The notes: generated by a model not told the origin, from the sequence alone. A stretch of DNA of 64,000 bases from Siphonodentalium dalli (GCA_032622095.1 CP136061.1:194250369-194314368), one strand, 5' to 3'; counted from the first letter of the stretch, positions 47,701-50,716 are shown. A program made the numbers and translations.

Positions 47701-48507
47701 GATTGTAAGGGAAGTCAATTGTGCTTTATTTATAGTTCCTGCCAGATGACCAGTTAATTATAGCTCCATCAAATCCATTCTGAATTTTAATTTAAAACCA
47801 AACCATCACTCTGTGCTATTCACTTAATGTAAGGAAGCCGTTTTGACATTTATTAAATAATTGGACTTAGCGCAATTAGTTGTATACAGATGTAATCTAA
47901 CTGCGGAATTCAACTGCACTTAAGCGCAATTAATTTAACATTATGTGGGCAGCAAATGCACTTTTAAAAGTGCTTCAATTGTGCTTAACGGGTTAACATA
48001 TAATTAACAGCAATTGGGTAGAGATGTATAAGTAATAACGCAATTGAATTATGATTATGCTAAAGCGTACTGTAATTGAATATATTGTGCTTTAAATAAG
48101 TTAAGTGCAATTGAATTGCGCTTAAGTCCAATTATTAATAATTGTGAAAATAGCCTCCCATATTAATGTCAGTTGAGTTATTTCATGTGGAATTAAGTCT
48201 CCCCGACCCCCCACCACTCACACCAGTAGGAGGGAGCAATGTGCGCACCCACCCCATCTCACACTCTCCCCCAACTCGCAGCTACACAGTTCAGATGATG
48301 CTTCACATGATAAATCACATCATATTATAATTTTTATATGCCCCCCTTGTATCCATTTTACAAGATCCGCCTCTACCAATCAATGCCATGCCCATGGGGA
48401 TGGTGCCTGGTGGGTCAGTATCTGTGCCGGCGTAGGAAACAAAAACTTACCATTTGTCCCTTTTTGAAATCATTCAGCTGCTCGGCACACTTATCCCTTC
48501 CTGCCAT
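6447..48507 (-). CDS. CAT: Catalase gene, 11 exons found, 3' end unresolved
   Basis: Catalase is a heme enzyme, normally peroxisomal, that converts two H2O2 to water and O2. Joining 48451..48507, 37017..37188, 23797..23907, 20959..21089, 19772..19822, 12660..12839, 10346..10537, 9126..9278, 7792..7930, 7390..7541 and 6447..6611 on the minus strand gives 1503 nt with no stop, 501 residues. Seen: the proximal signature [13 protein letters not shown] with catalytic His72; the [13 protein letters not shown] segment with distal Asn145; the heme signature RLFSYSDTH with proximal Tyr355; and the C-terminal helical domain ending in [10 protein letters not shown]. By established numbering these match human His75, Asn148 and Tyr358 with a constant offset of three. 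Intron phases from 5' to 3' are 0,1,1,0,0,0,0,0,1,0. Usual length is about 500-530 residues, so little is missing. Exon 11 ends CAG/GTAAAC; reading through would add only Val-Asn-stop. Either that is the real end or a short terminal exon, perhaps with the peroxisomal signal, lies in 1-6446. The identification is as good as sequence alone allows. Confidence 0.97.
6612..7389. other. Catalase intron 10
   Basis: AT-rich, with a short TCATCATCATC run near 6938. No mobile element recognised. Confidence 0.7.
7390..7541 (-). CDS. CAT: Catalase exon 10
   Basis: The residue split at 396 through 446. Reads [20 protein letters not shown], then a segment matching the catalase RFN-A--DN-TQV motif ([19 protein letters not shown]). 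This is the wrapping loop leading into the C-terminal helical domain. Acceptor TCCAACAG, donor GTAAGA, phase 0. Confidence 0.95.
7792..7930 (-). CDS. CAT: Catalase exon 9 (heme Tyr)
   Basis: Residues 350-395 plus one base. It starts with the heme-ligand signature [15 protein letters not shown], with proximal Tyr355 and the adjacent Arg351, then [20 protein letters not shown]. Acceptor ATTTACAG, donor GTTTGT, phase 1. Confidence 0.97.
7931..8859. other. Catalase intron 8, non-element part
   Basis: Mostly unassigned. At about 8626-8684 a 58-bp segment (TTGCCGGAATCATTGCCATG, then GTTC-TCCAGAGTTAA) matches 21870-21918, where it is part of a TTAA hairpin element, so it is a fragment of that family. 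Confidence 0.5.
8860..9118. mobile_element. MITE family J, TTAA-ended, at a splice donor
   Basis: A 259-bp element bounded by TTAACTCTTTCTTTA and its approximate complement TAAAGAAAGGGTTAA, with TTAA at both ends (8860-8863, 9115-9118). It carries a hairpin around TGTTCACATAATAAGTTC..GAACTTATTATCTGAACA. Related hairpins occur at 22417-22468, and end fragments at 23310-23333 and 58152-58176. Its end lies 7 bp from the exon 8 donor. Confidence 0.7.
9126..9278 (-). CDS. CAT: Catalase exon 8
   Basis: Fifty-one codons, residues 299-349. Reads [20 protein letters not shown], then the conserved [13 protein letters not shown] and [12 protein letters not shown]. Acceptor TCTTACAG, donor GTTTGA (weak at +6), phase 0. 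A TTAA-ended MITE starts only 7 bp downstream of the donor GT, so positions beyond +7 of the 5' splice site are mobile-element sequence. Confidence 0.97.
9535..10205. repeat. Palindromic GGGGGAGATACCC repeat in catalase intron 7
   Basis: Inverted arms at about 9585-9652 and 9721-9793 share TATGACAAAAAATCAGCTTA, GATTTTATC and ATGAAATGGCGAGAAATTA. The words GGTGGGGGAGATAC / GTATCTCCCCCACC and TGTCATATGTACATGTTAGC recur three times, and AAGATACCCAAGGGGGAGAT closes it. It contains a run of 19 C at 9929-9947. Probably a decayed foldback element. Confidence 0.55.
10346..10537 (-). CDS. CAT: Catalase exon 7
   Basis: Sixty-four codons, residues 235-298, from [16 protein letters not shown] to [30 protein letters not shown] corresponds to the conserved W-IQVMTF-A--F segment. 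Acceptor TTTTCAG-like (TATTTTCAG), donor GTTTGT, phase 0. Confidence 0.97.
10607..11050. mobile_element. MITE family D, second copy
   Basis: A 444-bp copy of the 4620-5043 element in catalase intron 6, with ends CAAGGCTGCAAATAGTGTG and CAAACCTGCAAATAGTATG (complement). Flanks TCAGGAAA and TCAGGGAA form an 8-bp duplication with one mismatch. The interior ATTAGGGGATATAGAAACTC matches the first copy, which it carries in the opposite orientation. Confidence 0.75.
11257..11870. mobile_element. Palindromic element I, split by a C element
   Basis: Inverted ends TACAGTAATGCCCTAAGTAA (complement of 11851-11870; left copy has one mismatch). The arms continue through TCGACTCC-TTAA-AC-CAGCAGAATT and GGTAACTTTTCAGGATTTAG to a loop near 11760. 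The left arm is interrupted at its TTAA by the element at 11285-11685, while the right arm keeps the uninterrupted TTTAAGGAGTCG. The intact right arm therefore shows the pre-insertion sequence. Confidence 0.8.
11285..11685. mobile_element. TTAA hairpin element, family C, copy 1
   Basis: A 401-bp element with ends TTAACCCTTTACCCAACA and TGTTGGGTAAAGGGTTAA, including TTAA on each side. Just inside are two large hairpins, each with a ~30-bp stem (CCAATGCATTCTCTTATATA, then TGCGAG) around a CGACC-ATA-GGTCG core; the second hairpin is the inverse complement of the first. TTAA targets and ends of this kind are typical of piggyBac-derived non-autonomous elements. Confidence 0.8.
11871..12659. other. 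Remainder of catalase intron 6
   Basis: AT-rich; no element recognised. Confidence 0.5.
12660..12839 (-). CDS. CAT: Catalase exon 6
   Basis: Sixty codons, residues 175-234. Starts [20 protein letters not shown], continues through [12 protein letters not shown] and [19 protein letters not shown], and ends [20 protein letters not shown] is one of the most conserved catalase segments and, in family knowledge, contributes to NADPH binding. Acceptor TTTGACAG, donor GTATGT, phase 0. Confidence 0.97.
12920..13055. mobile_element. Half copy of palindromic element I
   Basis: Matches the loop and right arm of 11257-11870: TTGCCATTCATCGGAAAGCT, CATATTTCCAACTAAATCC, AGTTACCCATAATT, then TTAAGGAGTCGATTACTTAG and CATTACTGTA. 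The left arm is absent. Confidence 0.75.
13314..13625. mobile_element. MITE family A (long subtype), left half
   Basis: Begins TTAAAGGTACTCAAT and runs through TCAGATTCCAACAACAACAA, TCGATTAATTGCCC and CCACTTGATTTTAGAGTTAT, the same order as in the copy starting at 61296. It stops where block K begins, and the matching right half resumes at 18741. Confidence 0.7.
14475..14515 (+). repeat. Poly(C) run, 41 bases
   Basis: Uninterrupted C tract within block K. Exact length may be affected by sequencing error. Confidence 0.8.
15283..15445. repeat. Segment shared with 36562-36725
   Basis: Diverged copy in the same orientation: ATGAGCGTAG, AGTTCAGAC, TCTATGGAG, GGTCGA, then GCATACTAA-TTATCAG-TTCAC and AAGT-CATAATA-GTCT. 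It ties block K to repeat sequence beside element E1. Confidence 0.55.
15858..16275. repeat. 117-bp tandem repeat, four copies, open on both strands
   Basis: Units are marked by GCCGCGACTACAAATAGAGG at 15876, 15993, 16110 and (one base changed) 16230, spacing 117, 117 and 120 bp, all multiples of three. Plus frame 15849-16274 (141 codons) has the repeat [20 protein letters not shown]. The minus frame covering 15776-16261 (161 codons) has [18 protein letters not shown]. More diverged units appear near 16330-16460 and 17150-17260. Because unit length is a multiple of three, any frame open in one unit stays open in all, so openness is weak evidence of coding. Confidence 0.75.
18741..18873. mobile_element. 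MITE family A, right half
   Basis: Continues the left half at 13314-13625: CGATATCTGATCACTCTCAG, TTGATGGGTGGGTTTCTTGA, CCCCCGAAGCCAAAGATATA, ending in a degenerate CATCTTTAA terminus. Confidence 0.65.
18904..19367. mobile_element. TTAA hairpin element, family C, copy 2
   Basis: A 464-bp copy of 11285-11685 with the same ends (TTAACCCTTTACCCAACA) and both hairpins. The extra ~60 bp is an expansion of the TGTTAAA-AATGTAAGAAAAA spacer between the hairpins. Confidence 0.8.
19404..19475. mobile_element. Family D fragment
   Basis: AGCATCACTAAATTCACCCT followed by GAGGACCTCAGTCTGCAAAT and TTTTGAGGCCTGA, matching the right end of the 4620-5043 element. Confidence 0.55.
19490..19753. mobile_element. 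Hairpin element, family C2
   Basis: CTCTTTCATGACGGGAACTG at one end and GCTCCGGTCATGAAAGGG at the other, with two TATATATGCGAGTCTCCC / CATATATAAGAGAATGCA hairpins inside. Terminal TTAA motifs have decayed. It ends about 20 bp from catalase exon 5. Confidence 0.65.
19772..19822 (-). CDS. CAT: Catalase exon 5 (51-bp micro-exon)
   Basis: A 17-codon exon reading [17 protein letters not shown], the conserved strand-linker segment between the IRDP and DPDMFWDF motifs. Acceptor GTTTCCAG-type context (TTTCAG), donor GTTAGT, phase 0 on both sides. It sits about 20 bp from the end of a degenerate hairpin MITE (19490-19753). It is too short for ordinary ORF detection and was found only from the gap in the joined protein. 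Confidence 0.95.
19823..20958. other. Catalase intron 4
   Basis: No family match. A segment at 20700-20800 has repeated GGCCAAA words (TTGGGCCAAAG, ATTTGGCCAAAC, TTTTGGCCAAAAG) that form local hairpins. Confidence 0.55.
20959..21089 (-). CDS. CAT: Catalase exon 4 (distal Asn)
   Basis: Encodes the residue split at 114 through 157. Reads [20 protein letters not shown], then [20 protein letters not shown]. It contains Asn145, the distal-side residue that helps position peroxide. Acceptor ACCACAG, donor GTGAGT, phase 0. Confidence 0.97.
21244..21514. mobile_element. Hairpin element, family C2, second copy
   Basis: From TTAGCCCTTTCATGACTGAA to AAGAAAGGGTTAA, with CCAATGCATTCTCTTATATA / TATATAAGAGAATGCACTGG hairpins. 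A short duplication of TCTCCTTATATATGCGAG enlarges the first hairpin. Confidence 0.65.
21812..22167. mobile_element. Hairpin element, family C2, third copy, composite
   Basis: Begins TTAACCCTTCGATGACAGGA, includes the CGGAATCATTGCCATG segment also found at 8626-8684, then a second CTTTCATGACGG start near 21925. It ends CCAGTCATGGAAGGGTTAA after two TATATA hairpins. It looks like one element inserted beside or into another. Confidence 0.6.
22381..22480. repeat. AATGTTCAGATAATAAG hairpin (J-related)
   Basis: AATGTTCAGATAATAAG at 22417 pairs with CTTATTATCTGAACATT ending near 22468, around ATGGCCAT. The same stem occurs in element J (8897-8955), and half of it at 56438-56455. Confidence 0.6.
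22481..23334. other. Rest of catalase intron 3
   Basis: Unassigned AT-rich sequence. The phrase TTCTATCTCC recurs four times (near 22732, 22811, 23039, and in related form), perhaps a decayed repeat. 23310-23333 is a J-family end fragment. Confidence 0.4.
23335..23582. mobile_element. Hairpin element, family C2, fourth copy
   Basis: TTAGCCCTTTCATGACGGGA at the left, CTCCAGTCATTGAGGGTTAA at the right, with two TATATA-stem hairpins between. Confidence 0.65.
23797..23907 (-). CDS. CAT: Catalase exon 3
   Basis: Encodes the residue split at 77 through 113 plus one base. Reads [20 protein letters not shown], then [17 protein letters not shown], the start of the catalase beta-barrel and part of the heme pocket. 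Acceptor TATTCTAG, donor GTAAGC, phase 1 on both sides. Confidence 0.97.
24060..24700. repeat. GGTCATAACTCC repeat family and a local duplication
   Basis: Starts with the AGGGTCATAACTCCTGTAAA, then AATTTGAACTTGAACTGT unit also found at 34570-34830 and 41280-42470. A ~130-bp segment (GTCATCTATATACATGTTG, then CTGAAGTTTCAAAT, then CTGTAGGAG) is present twice, at about 24376-24490 and 24562-24670. Confidence 0.6.
24690..24790. repeat. CCGGATGCC word cluster
   Basis: ACGCCGGATGC, ATTCCGGATGCC, ACGCCGGATGA and TCGGATGCCGGATGC within 90 bp. The same words and TGTTATGGCGTATTCC recur at 33778-33860. Confidence 0.6.
24980..25467 (+). mobile_element. MITE family A, complete 488-bp copy
   Basis: Ends TTAAAGGTACTCAATCCGAT and its near complement TTGAGTACCTTTAA, with TTAA at both limits. 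Interior: TCAATGGCTTCGGGGGTC, TCGAGTCGAGGAAGTCACCC, CCACTTGATTTTAGAGTTAT, CAACAACAATCCGATC (complement). The copy at 58299-58786 is the same length in opposite orientation. No open frame. Confidence 0.85.
25468..27060. other. Unassigned part of catalase intron 2
   Basis: No repeat family recognised. A C run of about 17 lies at 26863-26879. Confidence 0.4.
27061..29205. repeat. Array 1: TAGCCCGCC / TCTCAAAATATATAG repeat units
   Basis: Two copies of AGGTGA-CCGACTTCGTCCGG, then GCTTTGACCTTGAATTG start the block (27074, 27239). A unit boundary at 28016 reads ATATATAATAGACTAGCAGG, then GTAGCCCGCC. Units end in CACACA, TATATA, CGAAGTCTCAAAATATATAG. Inside are about 2.5 tandem copies of a 120-bp GTTTCCGAGATCT..GCATGCGC segment (28150-28430) and four copies of GAGCGATAACATTGCATTGA, then CTCCCATCGTGAACCTCAA (28442-28930). 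It is closely related to array 2. Confidence 0.7.
29206..29720 (+). repeat. Degenerate phrase repeat GAGTGTCCCAAACCACCCAA
   Basis: About 18 imperfect units of roughly 25-32 bp, each built from AGTGTC(C/T)CAAA followed by CCA-CCAA and an irregular linker. Units vary so much that no fixed period is visible, unlike a normal minisatellite. No frame of interest. Confidence 0.6.
29721..31310. other. Unassigned intron 2 sequence with short internal repeats
   Basis: CGGTTCTCTCCC-ATTGA occurs twice in tandem with a third relative near 30192-30240. Three AAATGGCCGCCACTTTTTT-type units lie at 30509-30585. A C run of about 15 lies at 30745-30758. No gene seen. Confidence 0.5.
31311..31494 (-). mobile_element. 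End of a hAT-like element rich in TGTAATCGTAATCA
   Basis: Repeats of GTAATC, GTAATCAATTACATT and TGTAATCGTAAT lead to a terminus that on the minus strand reads CAGGGTTGGGGCGATTACAT. CAGGGTTGGGG with arrays of GTAAT/ATTAC words is characteristic of hAT-type element ends. The other end is not visible nearby, so this is a truncated copy. Confidence 0.5.
31495..32685. other. Unassigned part of catalase intron 2
   Basis: Nothing recognised. Confidence 0.4.
32686..33124. mobile_element. MITE family A (long subtype)
   Basis: TTAAAGGTACTCAATACGAA to GATTGAGTACCTTTAA, with TTAA limits. Contains a 36-base G run at 32716-32751 in place of part of the GGCTTCGGGGGT word, then TTTGATTCGAGTCGAGGAAC. Confidence 0.75.
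32716..32751 (+). repeat. Poly(G) run, 36 bases
   Basis: It sits exactly where other family A copies have GGGGGT, suggesting homopolymer expansion from that seed. Confidence 0.75.
33331..33612. mobile_element. Palindromic element with TACGCCCT ends
   Basis: Left arm TACGCCCTATC, ACTCGCGGCCATATT, GATCCACCA, GGTCCGGTTCC, GAGTAGCATTTCCATAT pairs with the right arm ending GGGCGTA at about 33611. A loop near 33487 carries GAATATTCATGACTTCCA. The left arm has an internal duplication of the GGT/GTCC-GGTT part. Confidence 0.6.
33778..33985. repeat. CCGGATGCC cluster and AGGTACTCAAA..GACGGACGGA tail
   Basis: ATTCCGGATGCCGCC, ATTCCGGATGCCGGGG and GCCGGATGCCGGATGCCAGG recur in 85 bp, followed by a repeat tail with GGACGGAGCCCGTTTCTATA and GAAAGTCGGGGGACAA. 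It pairs with the cluster at 24690-24790. Confidence 0.55.
33990..34244. mobile_element. Family D element, left part, split
   Basis: CATGCCTGGATATAGTGTGT, then AGGGTTAACTTAGTGATG, through GGGGATATAGAAACTGAACA. It continues at 36803 after a 2.56-kb insertion. Confidence 0.75.
34260..34563. mobile_element. MITE family A, short copy
   Basis: A 304-bp copy, TTAAATGTGCTCAATCCGAT to ATTGAGTACCTTTAA with TTAA limits. Interior TTTGATTCGAGTCGAAGAAC and a palindrome around GTGGTTATTATTGTTAATAG. Confidence 0.8.
34570..34840. repeat. GGGCCCTAACTCTGG repeat family, two units
   Basis: Two head-to-tail units: CAAAGGGCCCTAACTC, CCAAATTCGATCTTGACC, TGCCAAATTTGATTC; then CAAAGGGCCAGAACCCG, CATACTAAATTTTATT. 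Same family as 41280-42470. Confidence 0.6.
35038..36556. mobile_element. Candidate element E1, 30-bp inverted ends and GGTAACAGGAGTGACA words
   Basis: 35038-35067 (TGGGTGAATATCTGAAAACT, then GTACAATTTG) is an exact inverted match to 36527-36556. Between them are 11 copies of a 15-16-bp word GGTAACAGGAGTGACA or its complement: 35229, 35566, 35584, 35604, 35754, 35769 (variant), 35791, 35806, 35962, 36154 and 36178 (partial). Two pairs are adjacent; the others are scattered. Copies occur in both orientations. No transposase frame is visible. The sequence to its right (36562-36800) is another repeat. Confidence 0.6.
36562..36802. repeat. Repeat segment related to 15283-15445
   Basis: TGAGCGTAGTTCAGACTATG, GGATACTAAATTATCAGT and CAAGTACATAATATGTCT, then the GGACGGACCA..TAGTAATTCCC tail typical of the GGCCATAACTCC family. 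Confidence 0.5.
36803..36977. mobile_element. Family D element, right part
   Basis: Resumes at ACTAAAAACAATGTTAATTT and runs through GCAGAATGAGGTCCCCAGAG to CACTATATCCAGGCTTG, the inverted end of the left part at 33990. Confidence 0.75.
37017..37188 (-). CDS. CAT: Catalase exon 2 (catalytic His)
   Basis: Encodes residues 20-76 plus one base. Reads [13 protein letters not shown], then [20 protein letters not shown], then [17 protein letters not shown]. It carries the catalase proximal signature and the catalytic His72. The acceptor is TTTTTCAG and the donor GTAAGT, phase 1. A split D-family element ends 39 bp downstream of the donor. Confidence 0.97.
38364..38708 (+). pseudogene. C-terminal fragment of an unidentified mobile-element protein
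   Basis: A 114-codon open frame inside candidate element E2. The first ~35 residues look non-coding, but from about residue 36 it reads like protein: [20 protein letters not shown], then [20 protein letters not shown] and [20 protein letters not shown] before the stop. A candidate acceptor (AATGTTTCAG) sits at the start of the protein-like part. The spacing of W-WP, D--Y---DI and a terminal SRG--F reminds me of C termini of proteins carried by eukaryotic DNA elements, but I cannot name the family. No matching upstream exon is visible between it and the left end of E2, so it is probably a relic. Confidence 0.3.
40167..41178. mobile_element. hAT-like element G, perfect 8-bp target duplication
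   Basis: A 1012-bp element with inverted ends TAGGGTCCTGCGAAT and flanks CATAATCA on both sides (40159-40166 and 41179-41186). Subterminal runs of ATTCGATTCGA words occur at both ends (40177-40215 and 41086-41155). No transposase frame. Confidence 0.85.
41280..42470. repeat. GGCCATAACTCC repeat units, four copies
   Basis: Units of about 130-150 bp begin at about 41285, 41938, 42088 and 42236. Each reads GGTCATAACTCC-TTAAAA, TTGGATCGAACCCATATTC, GAACTCGATCTGTATTTTGG, ACAAAATTTGGTTCCGATCA. The first and last end in GTGTCTACGGACA-type CGGACAGACAG tails and TACCATACTATGGTAT. Confidence 0.65.
44854..45075. repeat. 105-bp tandem duplication
   Basis: TTCATTTTAAATTTATAAAT, through GCATCCCACTTTGACCCATC and CCCCACACTGGCCATG, is present twice head to tail, nearly identical apart from one extra ATAAATTT. 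Confidence 0.8.
45283..46610. mobile_element. MITE family A, interrupted by a hAT-like element
   Basis: GCTCCTAAATTACTATTTCT, GGCTTCGGGGGT and CGAGTCGAGGAATCCACCC on the left; GCCAAAGAAATAGTAATTTA, GGATTGCGTACCTTTGA on the right. Its extreme left terminus is missing where it abuts the right end of E2. Confidence 0.75.
45474..46376. mobile_element. hAT-like element F, perfect 8-bp target duplication
   Basis: A 903-bp insertion in a family A copy, flanked by CTTCATCC on both sides (45466-45473 and 46377-46384). The right end (complement) reads TAGGGTTGAAACGATTAATC; the left reads TCATGTTGAAACGATTAGTG. CGACTAGTCG words lie just inside both ends. No transposase frame. Confidence 0.85.
46640..48130. 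repeat. Field M of AAGCGCAATTNATTTGC words, split by a B element
   Basis: About a dozen variants of CTTAAGCGCAATT / AATTGCGCTTAAG or AATTGTGCTTTA occur at roughly 46660, 47394, 47665, 47718, 47870, 47910, 47970, 48030, 48090 and 48115, often joined to ATTTGCAC or AATTAATT. They occur on both strands with irregular spacing. The B element at 46751-47341 is inserted within the field. No outer inverted ends were found. Confidence 0.5.
46751..47341 (+). mobile_element. MITE family B, 591 bp, complete
   Basis: TTAAAGGGGTACTGTACGCC at the left and GTACAGTACCCCTTTAA at the right, TTAA at both limits. Interior GTTGTTGTTGGTTTCTATAG, AGTCAGTGAGTGACTTGAGT and TTACAGAATACATCTTCGAC. No open frame. The TTAA target and GC-rich ends suggest a piggyBac-type non-autonomous element. 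Confidence 0.9.
48451..48507 (-). CDS. CAT: Catalase exon 1 (start codon)
   Basis: Encodes residues 1-19, starting [19 protein letters not shown], which matches the amphipathic N-terminal arm of animal catalases (pattern RD-A-QL--W/F---Q). The ATG at 48507 is the only one giving this start. It ends at a consensus GTAAGT donor, phase 0. Intron 1 is 11.3 kb. Confidence 0.93.
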
Positions 48508-48625
48508 TTTGTTGTTGCAATAAGCTTTGTTGCTGCAGATATGTTGACAACCTCACCAAAGCACGTATACAGTGAAAAGGAAATGTGCAAACACTCGTCT
48601 CGATCCAACACCAACACCCACCAGT

Positions 48626-48638
48626 AGTTCAAAGTTCA
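48626..48638 (+). promoter_or_regulatory. DR1 nuclear-receptor motif
   Basis: AGTTCA, a single A, AGTTCA: two identical half sites in DR1 spacing, 119 bp upstream of the catalase ATG. Vertebrate catalase promoters are known PPAR/RXR targets through DR1-like elements; whether this one works is inference. Confidence 0.45.
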
Positions 48639-48650
48639 ATAATTATCTGA

Positions 48651-48659
48651 TGACCTTGA
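48651..48659 (-). promoter_or_regulatory. ERR/SF1-type extended half site
   Basis: TCAAGGTCA on the minus strand, 144 bp upstream of the catalase ATG and 12 bp beyond the DR1 motif. It matches the ERR response element exactly. A 9-bp word can occur by chance, and TGACCTTGA also occurs inside the repeat arrays of this window. Confidence 0.35.
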
Positions 48660-48898
48660 CCGTCGTATGATTAAACAAAACCGGATATTGCCGATTTCGG
48701 CATCAACCGATGCGGAAAGATTCTAGGAAAGACTCCAGTCTATGTGAACATACACTCAGATTCATACTGATACACAATTTTGTGTGTGGGTATTTAGTTT
48801 ACTCCAGACTGGGTGGACTCCAGCATAGAGAAACAGACCAGTCCTTATATATTATACTAGCAGGTTAGCCCGCCACTGGCGGCAATAGGGGACACACT

Positions 48899-50067
48899 AT
48901 AAAGTGTATGCCGAGGCCGAGGCCGAGACCGGCTCCAAATAAAAGGTGTAAACGGGGTGTTATATGGCGTTTGGTCCGTTGTTTCTGGATGGATATAAAT
49001 GAAATTTGGTGTATATGTCCGGGCTGGGACATGGAATACAATAACGTTTGAATTGTTTTTAAATTCACAAATTTGTTGATTTTATTCAACTTTTTTGTTC
49101 CGAAACACACTATAAAGTGTAAACGGCCGGCTCCAATTAAAAGGTGTAAGCGGCTTATGTGCTCGATCAGCGGTATAGGTAATCGGATTAACTAATTGAC
49201 GACTCTAGACTATTAGTATTGGGTGTTTTGTATCATTTGAGGTTTTTGGGGAAATAATAATTTATAAAGTGAAATAGGCCTACATGATAAAATAAATTTA
49301 ATCACAACGCATAAAATAATATCGATACGACAATGCATGTCCCCCAAGTGCAACAGCAAACCAATTCCGTTGATTGTGGCTTATAACCTGTATAGGGAAT
49401 ATCGTTGAATTTGATATTCTTTATCATTTTATGTAGGCTATTAGGCCTATGTCATAGTTGTGACATAAATATTCAGATACATGTAGTTGTCTCGGTATCG
49501 TCTCCATAATATTGCCATTGCTTTGTCAATGTTATTGGCACCAGTCTTAGTAAACTTAGCGTACATTTGCTACACATAAATTATAGGACTTGTTTCTGGG
49601 GTATTTTACTCTTCACTTACTTATTCTTTCGTCCCATATCTAGCACGCTGAACCAAATTACAAGGGCGCTTACACTTTATATAGAACAAAAGAACGAAAA
49701 TTTGAATAAAATCAACAAATTTGTGATTTTAAAAACGATTCAAACTTTGATGTATTCCATGCCATAACCCGGGCATATGTACTAAATTTCAGTCATATCC
49801 ATTTATAAACAAAGAAGATAATGCGACATCAAGCCCGCTTACACCTTTTAATTGGAGCCGGCCGTTTACACTTTATAGTGTGTTTCGGAACGAAAAAGTT
49901 TAAAAACAGTTCAAACGTTATTGTATTCCATGTCCCAGCCCGGACATATACACCAAATTTCATTAATATCCATTGAGAAACAACGGACCAAACGCCATAT
50001 AACACCCCGTTTACACCTTTTATTTGGAGCCGGCCTCGGCCTCGGCATACACTTTATAGTGTGTCCC
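48899..50067. mobile_element. hAT-like element, 1169 bp, perfect 8-bp target duplication
   Basis: Ends GGGACACACTATAAAGTGTA then TGCCGAGGCCG, inverted at 50037-50067; flanks GGCAATAG at 48891-48898 and 50068-50075. Arms of about 250 bp are inverted copies of each other (GGCTCCAA-TAAAAGGTGTAA, GGTCCGTTGTTTCT, GACATGGAATACAATAACGT), with about 680 bp of unique sequence between them. It is inserted in the first unit of array 2. Confidence 0.88.
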
Positions 50068-50255
50068 GGCAATAGTCAGAAACATGACAATTTTTAATTT
50101 AATTTTTTGTTTTTCAATGAGTTAATTTTTTTGTTTTTCAATGAGTTAATTGTGGCTTTTTAATTTTTTAATTAATTGTGCCTTTTTAATTTTGTTTTTC
50201 AATTTTACCCGATTTTTTTTGTTTTTCAATGAACCCGTCCATGACACTTCCCGTA

Positions 50256-50497
50256 TTTAGCAAGTTTGAGCTCAATCGGTTCGAGTCTATAAAGGACACA
50301 CACATATATATGACACTTCCCGTAGGTAGCAAGTTTGAGCTCAATCGGCATTCCCTGGAATTTCCCAGTCAATATTTAGCAAGTTTGAGCTCAATCGGTT
50401 CGAGTCTATAAAGGACACACTCATATATATGACACTTCCCGTAGGTAGCAAGTTTGAGCTCAATCGGCATTCCCTGGAATTTCCCAGTCACCAACGC
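50256..50497. repeat. 118-bp tandem duplication within array 2
   Basis: TTTAGCAAGTTTGAGCTCAA, TCGAGTCTATAAAGGACACA, GACACTTCCCGTAGGTAGCA and GGCATTCCCTGGAATTTCCC are repeated twice in tandem. Confidence 0.8.
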
Positions 50498-50642
50498 GGC
50501 GTAATTTTGGTACATATATAGAGACCAATTGTCCATCGGCTGTCATGTGTAGTAAAGATGTCATATAAGCCGACATTGCCGTGGGGATGCCCGTTCCTAC
50601 ACGCGTTTTCGATTCTATGAAGTACCCACATATATACACCAT

Positions 50643-50658
<16 letters not shown>

Positions 50659-50714
<56 letters not shown>
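50659..50714. repeat. (AT)n microsatellite
   Basis: About 56 bp of pure AT repeats following (AC)n, in the CACA/TATA stretch of an array unit. Confidence 0.9.

Positions 50715-50716
<2 letters not shown>

Larger units (their letters stand above)
48508..48840 (-). promoter_or_regulatory. Probable catalase 5' UTR and promoter with DR1 and ERR-type sites
   Basis: Repeat-free sequence directly upstream of the catalase start codon. It contains a perfect direct repeat of AGTTCA with one-base spacing (AGTTCAAAGTTCA, 48626-48638), the DR1 arrangement bound by RXR heterodimers and HNF4-type receptors, 119 bp from the ATG. At 48651-48659 is TGACCTTGA, whose complement TCAAGGTCA is the consensus ERR/SF1 extended half site. 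No TATA box is obvious. The transcription start is not visible, so promoter assignment is an inference from position. Confidence 0.5.
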
